A stretch of 64,000 nucleotides of DNA from Streptomyces durmitorensis (lineage in GTDB: Bacteria; Actinomycetota; Actinomycetes; Streptomycetales; Streptomycetaceae): the NCBI RefSeq assembly GCF_023498005.1, contig NZ_CP097289.1, positions 5,332,001-5,396,000 on the forward strand. The letters are read 5' to 3'. This document shows, piece after piece, positions 34,813-43,100 of this stretch. How positions within the stretch are numbered: position 1 is the first letter of the stretch; every line of letters begins with the position of its first letter. The translations under genes were made by a program, and so were the position numbers. The notes below the pieces were generated by a model, which did no database searches, was not told the origin of the DNA, and saw only the letters and a program-made list of their open reading frames with translations.

Positions 34813-35589
34813 CTACCTGGTCCGGAAGCCGGTTTCGCGCCCCCGCCCCGTGAACAGCCCCGCCTGCCGCTCGGGAGGCAGGTTGCCCAGGGCGATGAGG
34901 TGCGGGGCCTGGGACAGGGCCTGGGTGCGGGTCGCCTCCTTCGCCGACCACAGTGCGCGTACCGTGCCCTGGACCGGCTCGGTCGGGTAGGACGCGATGA
35001 CCGCCGCCGATCTGGTCGCCGCCGCCAACAGCTCGGCCGCGGGCGCGAGTTCGGAGACCAGGCCCGTCTCGTACGCCCTCCGTGCGGAGACCCTCTCGGC
35101 CGTCCCCATCAGCGACATCCTGGCGACCTCGCCGAACGGCATCCTTTGTGCCATGAGGATCGCCTCGTACGCGCTGACCATGCCGTACGTGGTGTGCGGG
35201 TCGAAGAACGTGGCGTGCTCGGCGGCGATCACGAACTCCGCCTCGCCCAGGAGATAGAAGGCGCCCCCGCACGCCATGCCGTTGACGGCGGCGATGACCG
35301 GCTTCCACAGGTCGTTGGCCTTGGGGCCGATGGACAGGAGCGGGTCGTCCATCGAGTAGGGGGAGTCGGGCTGCGGCACGTCCGTGTCACGGTCGATGCC
35401 GGTGCAGAACGCCTTCTCCCCGGACCCGGTGAGGACGATCGCCCGCACGGTGTCGTCGAAGCGGAACTCCCGCCATGTTGCGGTGAGTTGGGCGGCCGTG
35501 TCGGGGTCGATCGCGTTGTGGCGGGCTGGGCGGTCGAGCGTCACGACCGCCACGCCCGTGTCCTTGTCGAACGCCGTGCGCAGGCTCAT
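34813..35589 (-). CDS. Enoyl-CoA hydratase family protein
   Basis: 258 aa crotonase fold. The first oxyanion-hole segment is GSGEKAFCTGIDRDTD and the second AAVNGMACGGAFYLLGEAEF. The place of the usual catalytic Glu after this is occupied by a less common pattern (FDPHTTYGMVSAYEA), so it may act as an isomerase, hydrolase or retro-Claisen enzyme rather than a plain hydratase. Its ATG overlaps the DUF35 stop (ATGA). It is the last gene of a three-gene operon with the DUF35 and thiolase-fold genes, under the double palindrome at 37308-37349. The 3' end faces afsK. Confidence 0.86.
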   Translation of the reverse strand: MSLRTAFDKDTGVAVVTLDRPARHNAIDPDTAAQLTATWREFRFDDTVRAIVLTGSGEKAFCTGIDRDTDVPQPDSPYSMDDPLLSIGPKANDLWKPVIAAVNGMACGGAFYLLGEAEFVIAAEHATFFDPHTTYGMVSAYEAILMAQRMPFGEVARMSLMGTAERVSARRAYETGLVSELAPAAELLAAATRSAAVIASYPTEPVQGTVRALWSAKEATRTQALSQAPHLIALGNLPPERQAGLFTGRGRETGFRTR

Positions 35590-36035
35590 GGCCGCTCCAG
35601 GAGCCAGCGGGGCATCGCGATCCCGTTCACGTCGGTGAACGCGACCTGCACCTTCGCGCCGATGCGGAGGCGGTCGGGGTCGACGGAGTTCAGGGGCGCG
35701 TCCGGGGCGGCGACGAGGTTGCCGACCAGGCGGATGCGGGGGGCTTCGGCCAGTTCGACGATGATCGCGTTGTACGGGGCGTCTGCCGCGTACGCGGGGA
35801 GCAGGGGTGGGTGCGGCCTTACGTAGGACCAGATGCGGCCCCTGCCGCTCATGCGGCGCCACTCGCTGTCGAAGGACTGGCAGTGGGGGCAGCAGGGCCT
35901 GGGCGGCCACCGGAGCTCGCCGCAGGCGGTGCAGGCTTGTATGCGGAGTTCGCCCTGGGCTGCGTACTCCCAGAACGGGGCACCGTCTGTGTCAATCGTG
36001 GGGGACAGCAGGGGCTCGGTGGTCGCGTCTGCCAT
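35586..36035 (-). CDS. Zn-ribbon/OB-fold DUF35 protein
   Basis: 149 aa. Zinc ribbon from QACTACGELRW and PCCPHCQSF (about residues 33-55), then an OB fold with SGRGRIWSYVRPHPPLLPAY. It sits 59 bases downstream of a cysteine-less thiolase-fold gene and overlaps the enoyl-CoA hydratase by four bases. A complex with that thiolase-fold protein, as for ChsH2 DUF35 and Ltp2, is the natural reading. ATG at 36035 with GAAGAGG upstream. It is a paralogue of the DUF35 protein at 25.6 kb. Confidence 0.86.
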   Translation of the reverse strand: MADATTEPLLSPTIDTDGAPFWEYAAQGELRIQACTACGELRWPPRPCCPHCQSFDSEWRRMSGRGRIWSYVRPHPPLLPAYAADAPYNAIIVELAEAPRIRLVGNLVAAPDAPLNSVDPDRLRIGAKVQVAFTDVNGIAMPRWLLERP

Positions 36036-36063
36036 GTCTTGGCCTCTTCCGGGTGCGGGATCG

Positions 36064-36107
36064 TCGTGGTTGCTCGCGCAGTTCCTCGCGCCCCTTAAGG
36101 GGCGCGC
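36064..36107 (-). repeat. Dispersed intergenic element, copy 2
   Basis: Core TCGCGCAGTTCCTCGCGCCC followed by the self-complementary CGCCCCTTAAGGGGCG. It overlaps the end of the thiolase-fold gene and supplies its TAA stop codon. Confidence 0.65.
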
Positions 36108-37246
36108 AGGAGTACTGCCGACGTCGGCACTCCCTCGCCCGCCGTCACCAAACACGTGGCCGCGTCGGGTACTTGGGCCGTGCTCGTGCCCCGCAGTTGC
36201 TTCACGCCCTCGTTGATGAGGTTGAAGCCGTGGACGTACGCCTCGCTCAGGCCGCCGCCCCCGGTGTTGATCGGCAGGCGGCCCCCGCTCTCCAGCGCGC
36301 CTCCTTCCGTGAACGCGCCGCCTTCGCCCCGGCCGCAGAAGCCGTATCCCTCCAGGGACAGCGGGATCAGGGGGGTGAACGCGTCGTAGATCTGGGCCAC
36401 GTCCACGTCCTGTGGTGCGAAGTCCGCCTGCTTCCAGAGGTGGCGGGCCGCCGTCCAGGCCGGGCCCGTCAGCGGGTCGTCGTTCCAGTAGTTGACCATC
36501 CCGTGGTGCTGCGCGGGCAGGCCCTGGGCGACCGAGTGGATGTACACCGGCTTCTGGCGGCAGTCCCGCGCCCGTTCGGCCGAGACGATGACGCACGCCA
36601 ACGCCCCGTCCGTCTCCAGGCAGTTGTCGAAGAGGCAGAGCGGCTCGCTGATCCAGCGCGAGGACATGTACATCTCGCGGGTCAGCGGCCGTTCGTACAT
36701 CATCGCGGCCGGGTTCTGGTTCGCGCGGTTCCTGCACGCGAGGGCCACGTTGAACAGGTGGTCGCGGGTCGCCCCGTACTCGTGCATGTAGCGGCGCGCC
36801 AGCATCCCGATCTCGTCCGCCGGGCGCAGGAGTCCGAAGGGGCGCGTCCACTGGCCGGGGGTGGGGAGCTGGACCGCCGTGTTCTTCCACGGGCGCGGGC
36901 CGCTGCCGCGCTTGCGGGAGCGCCAGGCGATCCCGACGTTCGCCTGCCCGGTGGCCACGGCGGCCGCGAGGTGCGCGATGGTCGCGCAGGAACCGCCGCC
37001 GCCGTAGCCGACCTTGCTGAAGAAGGTCACGTCGCCCGCGCCGATCGCCTTGGCGACCTCGACCTCGTCCGTCTCCTCCATCGTGTACGAGGCGAACGCG
37101 TCGACCTCGGACGGCGCGATCCCCGCGTCGTCGAGCGCGGCGACGATCGCTCGGCAGGCCAACGTCTTCTCGTCCTCGGGCAGTTGTTTGGCGAACGCGG
37201 TCTGCCCGATCCCGACTATCGCTGTAGCGTCTTTGAGTGAAGCCAT
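36095..37246 (-). CDS. Thiolase-fold protein without the catalytic cysteine
   Basis: 383 aa. It begins MASLKDATAIVGIGQTAFAK. The region that in thiolases carries the acylated Cys reads VGYGGGGSCATIAHLAAAVA; counting back from the following helix places Gly at the Cys position, with the lone Cys four residues later. QIYDAFTPLIPL and GGGLSEAYVHG follow. This is a lipid-transfer-protein-like paralogue of the 28.1-29.3 kb gene and first in an operon with DUF35 and an enoyl-CoA hydratase. ATG at 37246 is preceded by GGAGGTG, with a nine-base spacing. Likely retro-aldolase or acyl-transfer role; untested. Confidence 0.84.
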   Translation of the reverse strand: MASLKDATAIVGIGQTAFAKQLPEDEKTLACRAIVAALDDAGIAPSEVDAFASYTMEETDEVEVAKAIGAGDVTFFSKVGYGGGGSCATIAHLAAAVATGQANVGIAWRSRKRGSGPRPWKNTAVQLPTPGQWTRPFGLLRPADEIGMLARRYMHEYGATRDHLFNVALACRNRANQNPAAMMYERPLTREMYMSSRWISEPLCLFDNCLETDGALACVIVSAERARDCRQKPVYIHSVAQGLPAQHHGMVNYWNDDPLTGPAWTAARHLWKQADFAPQDVDVAQIYDAFTPLIPLSLEGYGFCGRGEGGAFTEGGALESGGRLPINTGGGGLSEAYVHGFNLINEGVKQLRGTSTAQVPDAATCLVTAGEGVPTSAVLLRAP

Positions 37247-37307
37247 GGGCAACGGCACCTCCGCGAGTGGCGAGGCTCCAGGGCTTCGCCATACGTCGTC
37301 CCGACTG

Positions 37308-37322
37308 CTGACAGCGCGTCAG
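37308..37322. promoter_or_regulatory. Regulon palindrome, perfect
   Basis: CTGACAGCGCGTCAG, 61 bases upstream of the leftward thiolase-fold start. With the next site it forms a double operator in the divergent region. Confidence 0.76.
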
Positions 37323-37334
37323 GTTACAGCTAAT

Positions 37335-37349
37335 CTGACGGATAGTCAG
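37335..37349. promoter_or_regulatory. Regulon palindrome, perfect
   Basis: CTGACGGATAGTCAG, 23 bases upstream of the FadD3-like ligase ATG. The start-to-start distance to the other site is 27 bases. Confidence 0.78.
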
Positions 37350-37372
37350 CTACTGCGGCGGAGGGGCTTGCG

Positions 37373-38977
37373 ATGCGCGGCGACCTGGAGTGGGGCAGCA
37401 TCCCGGGACTGGTCCGGGCGGCGGCCGAGCGGTACGGGGAGCGGGAGGCGGTCGTCGACGGCCGCACCCGCATCTCGTACGAGGAGCTCGGCCGGCGCGT
37501 GGAGCGGGCCGCCGCCGCGTGCATGGCCAACGGGGTCAACTCCGGTGACCGGGTGGCCGTCTGGGCCCCCAACACCCTCGACTGGATCGTCTCGGCGCTC
37601 GGCGCGGTGACCGCGGGCGCGGTCCTCGTCCCCCTCAACACCCGCTTCAAGGGCGCGGAGGCGTCCTACGTACTGCAACGCAGCCGCGCGAAGCTGCTCT
37701 TCGTGACGGGCACCTTCCTCGGCACGTCGTACGTCGCGTCGCTGCGCCGCGCGGCCGTGGAGGGCGAGGGGGAGGGGCCGCTGCCCGGCCTTCCGCACCT
37801 GGAGCAGGTGGTGGTCCTCTCCGACGACGCCCCGGAGGACTTCCGTACCTGGAAAGACTTCGTGGCCAGCGGCGACGGGGTGAGCGGACAGGACGTACGG
37901 GAGCGCGCGGACGGCGTCGAGACGGCGGCGCCCTCGGACATCATCTACACCTCGGGCACGACGGGCCGCCCCAAGGGCGCGGTCATCACCCACGCCCAGA
38001 CCCTGCGCTGCTACGACGTATGGAGCGAACTCGCGGGCCTGCGCGAAGGCGACCGCTATCTGATCGTCAACCCCTTCTTCCACACCTTCGGCTACAAGGC
38101 GGGGATCATCGCCTGCCTGATGCGCGGCGCGACGATGATCCCGCAGCCGGTCTTCAACGTGGACACGGTCCTGGCGAACGTGGCCGCGGAACGGATCTCG
38201 GTCCTGCCAGGACCACCCACCCTCCACCAGTCCCTCCTCGACCACCCCGCCCGCGACCAGCACGACCTGTCGGCCCTGCGCCTGGTGGTGACGGGCGCGG
38301 CGGTGGTCCCCCTGCAACTGGTCGAGCGCCTGCGTACCGAGCTGCGCATCGCCACGGTCCTGACGGCGTACGGCCTCTCGGAGGCGAGCGGCATCGTCAC
38401 GATGTGCCGCCAGGGAGACGCGGCGCAGACCATCGCGTCGACCTCGGGCCGGGCCATCCCGGACACGGAGGTGCGGGTGGTGAGCCCCGGCGGCGAGGTG
38501 CTTTCGCCGGGCCACCCGGGAGAGGTCCTGGTCCGCGGACACAACGTCATGCAGGGTTATTTCGAGGACCCGGCGGAGACGAAGAAGGCGGTCACGCCGG
38601 ACGGCTGGCTGCGGACGGGTGATGTCGGGGTCCTGGACGGGGCCGGCAACCTCCGGATCACGGACCGGATCAAGGACATGTTCATCGTCGGCGGATTCAA
38701 CGCCTACCCCGCGGAGATAGAGCAACTCATCGGCGTGCACCCGCAGGTGGCGGACGTCGCGGTGATCGGCGTACCGGATCCGCGGCTCGGTGAGGTGGGG
38801 AAGGCGTACGTGGTGCGGCGGCCTGCCGCGGTGCTCACGGCGGACGACCTGATCGCGTGGTCACGCCGCGAAATGGCGAACTACAAGGTCCCCAGGGAGG
38901 TCGAGTTCGTGACGGAGCTGCCGAGGAACGCGAGCGGCAAGGTCCTCAAACACGAACTGCGAGGCCACCGAGCCTAG
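37373..38977 (+). CDS. Acyl-CoA synthetase, FadD3-like
   Basis: 534 aa ANL ligase. Motifs: IIYTSGTTGRPKGAVITHAQ (about residues 185-204), NPFFHTFGYKAGIIACLMRG, LTAYGLSEASG, LRTGDVGVLDGAGNLRITDR and the terminal RNASGKVLKHEL with the catalytic Lys. The NPFFHxFGYKAGI and LPGPPTxxQSLLDHPAR blocks recall FadD3, which activates the steroid-derived bicyclic acid HIP in mycobacteria. None of the ring-opening IpdAB partners is present here, so a related alicyclic or branched acid is likelier. ATG at 37373 with GGAGGGG upstream; controlled by the adjacent palindromes. Its 3' end overlaps the VOC gene by four bases. Confidence 0.88.
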   Translation: MRGDLEWGSIPGLVRAAAERYGEREAVVDGRTRISYEELGRRVERAAAACMANGVNSGDRVAVWAPNTLDWIVSALGAVTAGAVLVPLNTRFKGAEASYVLQRSRAKLLFVTGTFLGTSYVASLRRAAVEGEGEGPLPGLPHLEQVVVLSDDAPEDFRTWKDFVASGDGVSGQDVRERADGVETAAPSDIIYTSGTTGRPKGAVITHAQTLRCYDVWSELAGLREGDRYLIVNPFFHTFGYKAGIIACLMRGATMIPQPVFNVDTVLANVAAERISVLPGPPTLHQSLLDHPARDQHDLSALRLVVTGAAVVPLQLVERLRTELRIATVLTAYGLSEASGIVTMCRQGDAAQTIASTSGRAIPDTEVRVVSPGGEVLSPGHPGEVLVRGHNVMQGYFEDPAETKKAVTPDGWLRTGDVGVLDGAGNLRITDRIKDMFIVGGFNAYPAEIEQLIGVHPQVADVAVIGVPDPRLGEVGKAYVVRRPAAVLTADDLIAWSRREMANYKVPREVEFVTELPRNASGKVLKHELRGHRA

Positions 38978-39354
38978 TTGGCCGCGTCCCGCTCCCCGCG
39001 GCTGCGCTCGATGCAGAACTCGTTGCCCTCCGGGTCGCTGAGCGTGACCCAGCCCCGCCCGTCGGGCACGCGGTGATCCTCCACGAGCTTGGCGCCCAGC
39101 TCAAGGACCCGCTCGACTTCCTCGTCACGGGTGCGGTCCTGCGGCTGCAGGTCGACGTGCACGCGGTTCTTGACGGTCTTGGTCTCGGGGACGGTCACGA
39201 AGAGCAGGGTGATGCCTTCGGCCTCGACGAGGGCTTCCGGGTCACCGGGGATGTCGTCGTCGGAGACCTTGCCGCCGAGCACTTCGGCCCAGAAGGTGCC
39301 CTGACGGTAGGCGTCGGAACAGTCGAACGTGAGGTGGCGCACGAGTGTGGTCAT
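38974..39354 (-). CDS. VOC/glyoxalase-like protein
   Basis: 126 aa, one vicinal-oxygen-chelate domain of the Glyoxalase_6 type (TFWAEVLGGKVSDDDIPGD, then VHVDLQPQDRTRDEEVERVL and WVTLSDPEGNEFCIERS). The His and Glu expected as metal ligands are partly present. Such single-domain proteins are numerous in Streptomyces and mostly unassigned; some give resistance or act in ring cleavage. It is convergent with the ligase and divergent from the second TetR gene. Confidence 0.75.
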   Translation of the reverse strand: MTTLVRHLTFDCSDAYRQGTFWAEVLGGKVSDDDIPGDPEALVEAEGITLLFVTVPETKTVKNRVHVDLQPQDRTRDEEVERVLELGAKLVEDHRVPDGRGWVTLSDPEGNEFCIERSRGERDAAN

Positions 39355-39441
39355 GCGCGGCACTATCCGGGAGGGGCCCGGGGCTGTCCAACGAGTTTCC
39401 GGCGACTGCCGACGGGTTCACGTCGGCCGAAAACCTCCCTT

Positions 39442-39479
39442 GAACGTGTGTTCTGAACCAACGTTCTGAACGGACGTTC
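39442..39479. promoter_or_regulatory. Triple tandem operator GAACNNNNGTTC x3
   Basis: Three 12-bp palindromes GAACGTGTGTTC, GAACCAACGTTC and GAACGGACGTTC, separated by single T residues, giving an exact 13-base period. They lie 23 bases before the TetR ATG at 39502 and in the shared region with the VOC gene. Likely TetR self-operator; different from the catabolic palindrome. Confidence 0.75.
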
Positions 39480-39501
39480 AAGACTGTTGTACGGTGGATC
39501 C

Positions 39502-40101
39502 ATGGGACACCGAGAACAGCTGATGACCGGCGCCAAGCGATGCCTTCAGGAGCGGGGATACGCCCGTACGACCTCCCGGGACATCGCCGCCGCCGCGAAC
39601 AACGCCCCCGTAGGGACGATCAACTACCACTACGGCTCCAAGGAGGCCCTGCTCAACGCCGCTCTCCTGGAGACCCTCATGGAGTGGGGCACAGCGATCG
39701 TCGACCGGCCGGTGGGCGCGGAGGGCGGTGCGCCCGAGACCCTGGAGCGGATGTGGGCCCGCATCATCGGGTCCGAGGCCACGGACCGGCCCATGCTGGT
39801 CGCGAGCACCGAGGCCTTCGCGCAGGCCGAGCGTGCCCCCGAGATCCGCGAGCAGATCGCCGCCGCGTACGAGCGCGCGCGCCCCGAGATGGCCGCCCAT
39901 CTGCACGGCATCGATGCCGCCGATGACCCGGACACGGCCCGCGCGGTCGGCTCGGTCCACATGGCCCTGGTCGCGGGCCTGACCCAGCAGTGGCTCATCG
40001 ACCCGGACCACGCGCCGTCCGCGCACGACGTGGCGGTCGGCCTGCGGGTCATCGCCCGGCGGCTCGAAGAGGACGCCGGGTCCGCACCCACAGCCGACTG
40101 A
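39502..40101 (+). CDS. TetR-family regulator next to a dnaE paralogue
   Basis: 199 aa. Helix-turn-helix in GAKRCLQERGYARTTSRDIA and AANNAPVGTINYHYGSKEAL, then a helical ligand domain. ATG at 39502. Upstream is a triple GAACNNNNGTTC array, the probable self-operator. Only 39 bases separate its stop from the start of a DNA polymerase III alpha-like gene in the same direction, so the two are probably co-transcribed. If so, the regulator would control the level of that polymerase. The ligand is unknown. Confidence 0.86.
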   Translation: MGHREQLMTGAKRCLQERGYARTTSRDIAAAANNAPVGTINYHYGSKEALLNAALLETLMEWGTAIVDRPVGAEGGAPETLERMWARIIGSEATDRPMLVASTEAFAQAERAPEIREQIAAAYERARPEMAAHLHGIDAADDPDTARAVGSVHMALVAGLTQQWLIDPDHAPSAHDVAVGLRVIARRLEEDAGSAPTAD

Positions 40102-40140
40102 CCCACCGGCCGACCGACCGATCGACCCCCGGGAGTGGAA

Positions 40141-43100
40141 GTGCCGAAGCCCTTCACCCACCTGCACGTCCACACCCAGTACTCGCTCCTCGACGGAGCC
40201 GCCCGTCTCGGCGACATGTTCAAGGCCTGCGACGAGCTGGGCATGTCGCACATCGCGATGACGGACCACGGCAATCTGCACGGTGCGTACGACTTCTTCC
40301 ACCAGGCCCAGGGCGCGGGCGTCACGCCGATCATCGGCATCGAGGCGTATGTGGCGCCGGGGTCCCGCCGCGACAAGCGGAAGGTCCGGTGGGGGCAGCC
40401 GCACCAGAAGCGGGACGACGTGTCCGGCTCCGGTGGGTACACCCACAAGACCCTCTGGGCGGCGGACAGAACGGGGCTGCACAATCTCTTCCGGCTGTCG
40501 TCGGACGCGTATGCCGAGGGCTGGCTGCAGAAGTGGCCTCGCATGGACAAGGAGACCCTGGCCGCGTGGTCGGAGGGGATCATCGCCTCCACCGGATGCC
40601 CGTCGGGCGAGCTGCAGACGCGTCTTCGCCTCGGGCAGTTCGACGAGGCCCGCAAGGCGGCGGGCGAGTACCAGGACATCTTCGGCAAGGACCGCTATTT
40701 CCTGGAGCTGATGGACCACGGCATCGAGATCGAACGCCGGGTCAGGGACGGTCTGTTGGAGATCGGGAAGGAACTGGGGATCCCTCCGCTCGTCACCAAT
40801 GACTCGCACTACACCTACGCCCACGAATCCGCCGCCCACGACGCCCTGCTCTGCATCCAGACCGGCAAGAACCTCTCGGACCCGGACCGCTTCCGTTTCG
40901 ACGGCACGGGCTACCACCTGAAGTCCGGGGACGAGATGTACGCCATCGACACCTCGGACGCCTGGCAGGAGGGGTGCAGGAACACGCTGCTGGTCGCCGA
41001 GCAGATCGACACCACCGGGATGTTCGAGAAGCGCGACCTCATGCCCAAATTCGAGGTGCCGGACGGTTATACGGAGGTCAGTTGGTTCCGCGACGAGGTG
41101 GCCACGGGAATGCGGCGGCGGTTTCCGGAAGGGGTGGGGGACGCGTATGCGCGGCAGGCCGAGTACGAGATGGACGTCATCATCCAGATGGGGTTCCCGG
41201 GCTATTTCCTCGTGGTCGCCGACTTCATCATGTGGGCCAAGTACAACGGCATCGCGGTGGGCCCGGGGCGCGGTTCGGCAGCCGGTTCACTCGTCTCGTA
41301 CGCGATGGGCATCACGGACCTCGACCCCATCGAGCACGGCCTCATCTTCGAGCGGTTCCTGAATCCCGAGCGCGTCTCGATGCCGGACGTCGACATCGAC
41401 TTCGACGAGCGCAGGCGCGTGGAAGTGATCCGGTATGTGACGCGGAAGTACGGCGCCGACAAGGTCGCCATGATCGGCACATACGGGAAGATCAAGGCGA
41501 AGAACGCCATCAAGGACTCCGCGCGGGTCCTCGGATATCCGTACGCGATGGGCGACCGCCTGACGAAGGCGATGCCACCGGACGCGGGCGGAAAGGGAAT
41601 CGAGCTCGCCGGCATCACGGACCCCTCCCACCCTCGCCACGGCGAGGCGGGCGAGATCCGGGGGATGTACGAGAACGAACCCGACGTGAAGAAGGTCATC
41701 GACACCGCGAAAGGTGTGGAGGGCCTGGTCAGACAGATGGGCGTGCACGCGGCAGGCGTCATCATGTCCAGCGAGACCATCACCGACCACGTGCCGGTGT
41801 GGGTGCGGCACAGCGACGGCGTGACGATCACGCAGTGGGACTATCCGCAGTGCGAGTCGCTCGGCCTGCTCAAGATAGACTTCCTGGGCCTCAGGAATCT
41901 GACCATCATGGACGACGCGGTCAAAATGGTGGCGGCGAACAAGGGCGTGGATCTCGATCTCCTCACCATCCCCCTCGACGATTCCCGCACCTTCGAACTC
42001 TTCGGCCGCGGCGACACATTGGGCGTGTTCCAGTTCGACGGCGGCCCGATGCGTTCGCTGATGCGCCTGATGAAGCCGGACGAGTTCGAGGACATCACGG
42101 CGGTCACCGCGCTGTACCGGCCGGGACCGATGGGCATGAATACGCACACGAACTACGCACTGCGGAAGAACGCCCAGCAGGAGATCATCCCCATTCACCC
42201 GGAGGTGGAGGAGCCCCTGCGGGATGTGCTCGGCCTGACGTACGGCCTGGTCGTCTACCAGGAGCAGGTACAGAAGGCGGCGCAGGTGCTCGCGGGCTAC
42301 ACGCTCGGCCAGGCGGATCTGCTGCGCAGGGCCATGGGCAAGAAGAAGAAGGAAGTCCTGGACAAGGAATTCGTCCCGTTCCGTGACGGCTGCCGGGAGC
42401 GGGGTTACGGGGACGAGGCGATCCAGGCGGTCTGGGACGTCCTTGTCCCGTTCGCGGGCTACGCGTTCAACAAGGCGCATGCGGCGGCGTACGCACTGGT
42501 CTCGTACTGGACGGCGTACTTGAAGGCGAATTACCCGGCCGAGTACATGGCCGCCGTGCTGACCTCCGTCCGTGACGACAAGGACAAGTCCGCGGTCTAT
42601 CTCAACGAGTGCCGCCGGATGGGGATCAGGGTCCTGCCGCCGAATGTGAACGCGTCGGTGGCGAACTTCGCGGCACAGGGCGACGACGTCATTCTCTTCG
42701 GCCTGACGGCGGTGCGGAATGTGGGGGCGAGCGTGGTCGACGTGATCGTCAAGTGCCGCAAGGAGAAGGGGAAGTACGAGTCATTCCCCGACTACCTGGA
42801 GAAGGTGGACGCGACCGCGTGCAACAAACGCACGACCGAGTCACTCATCAAGGCGGGCGCCTTCGACGAGATGGGCCATACGCGCAAAGGGCTCACGGCT
42901 TGCTACGAGCCCTTGATCGACAATGTCGTACAGGTGAAGCGGAGGGAGGCGGAGGGCCAGTTCGACCTCTTCGGGGGCGAGCGTTTCGGGGGCGAGCGGG
43001 AAGCGGCCGATCCGGGGCTCGGACTCGGGCTCGGGCTCGGGCTCGGGCTCGACGTCGAGTTCCCCTCCGGGGAGTGGGAGAAGACGTATCTCCTCGCCCA

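Noticed and set aside
37373..38977. Naming the ligase fadD3 and the cluster a HIP pathway
   Set aside because: Motif similarity is good, but IpdA/IpdB, IpdC and the steroid ring genes are absent from the window, so the substrate cannot be assumed.
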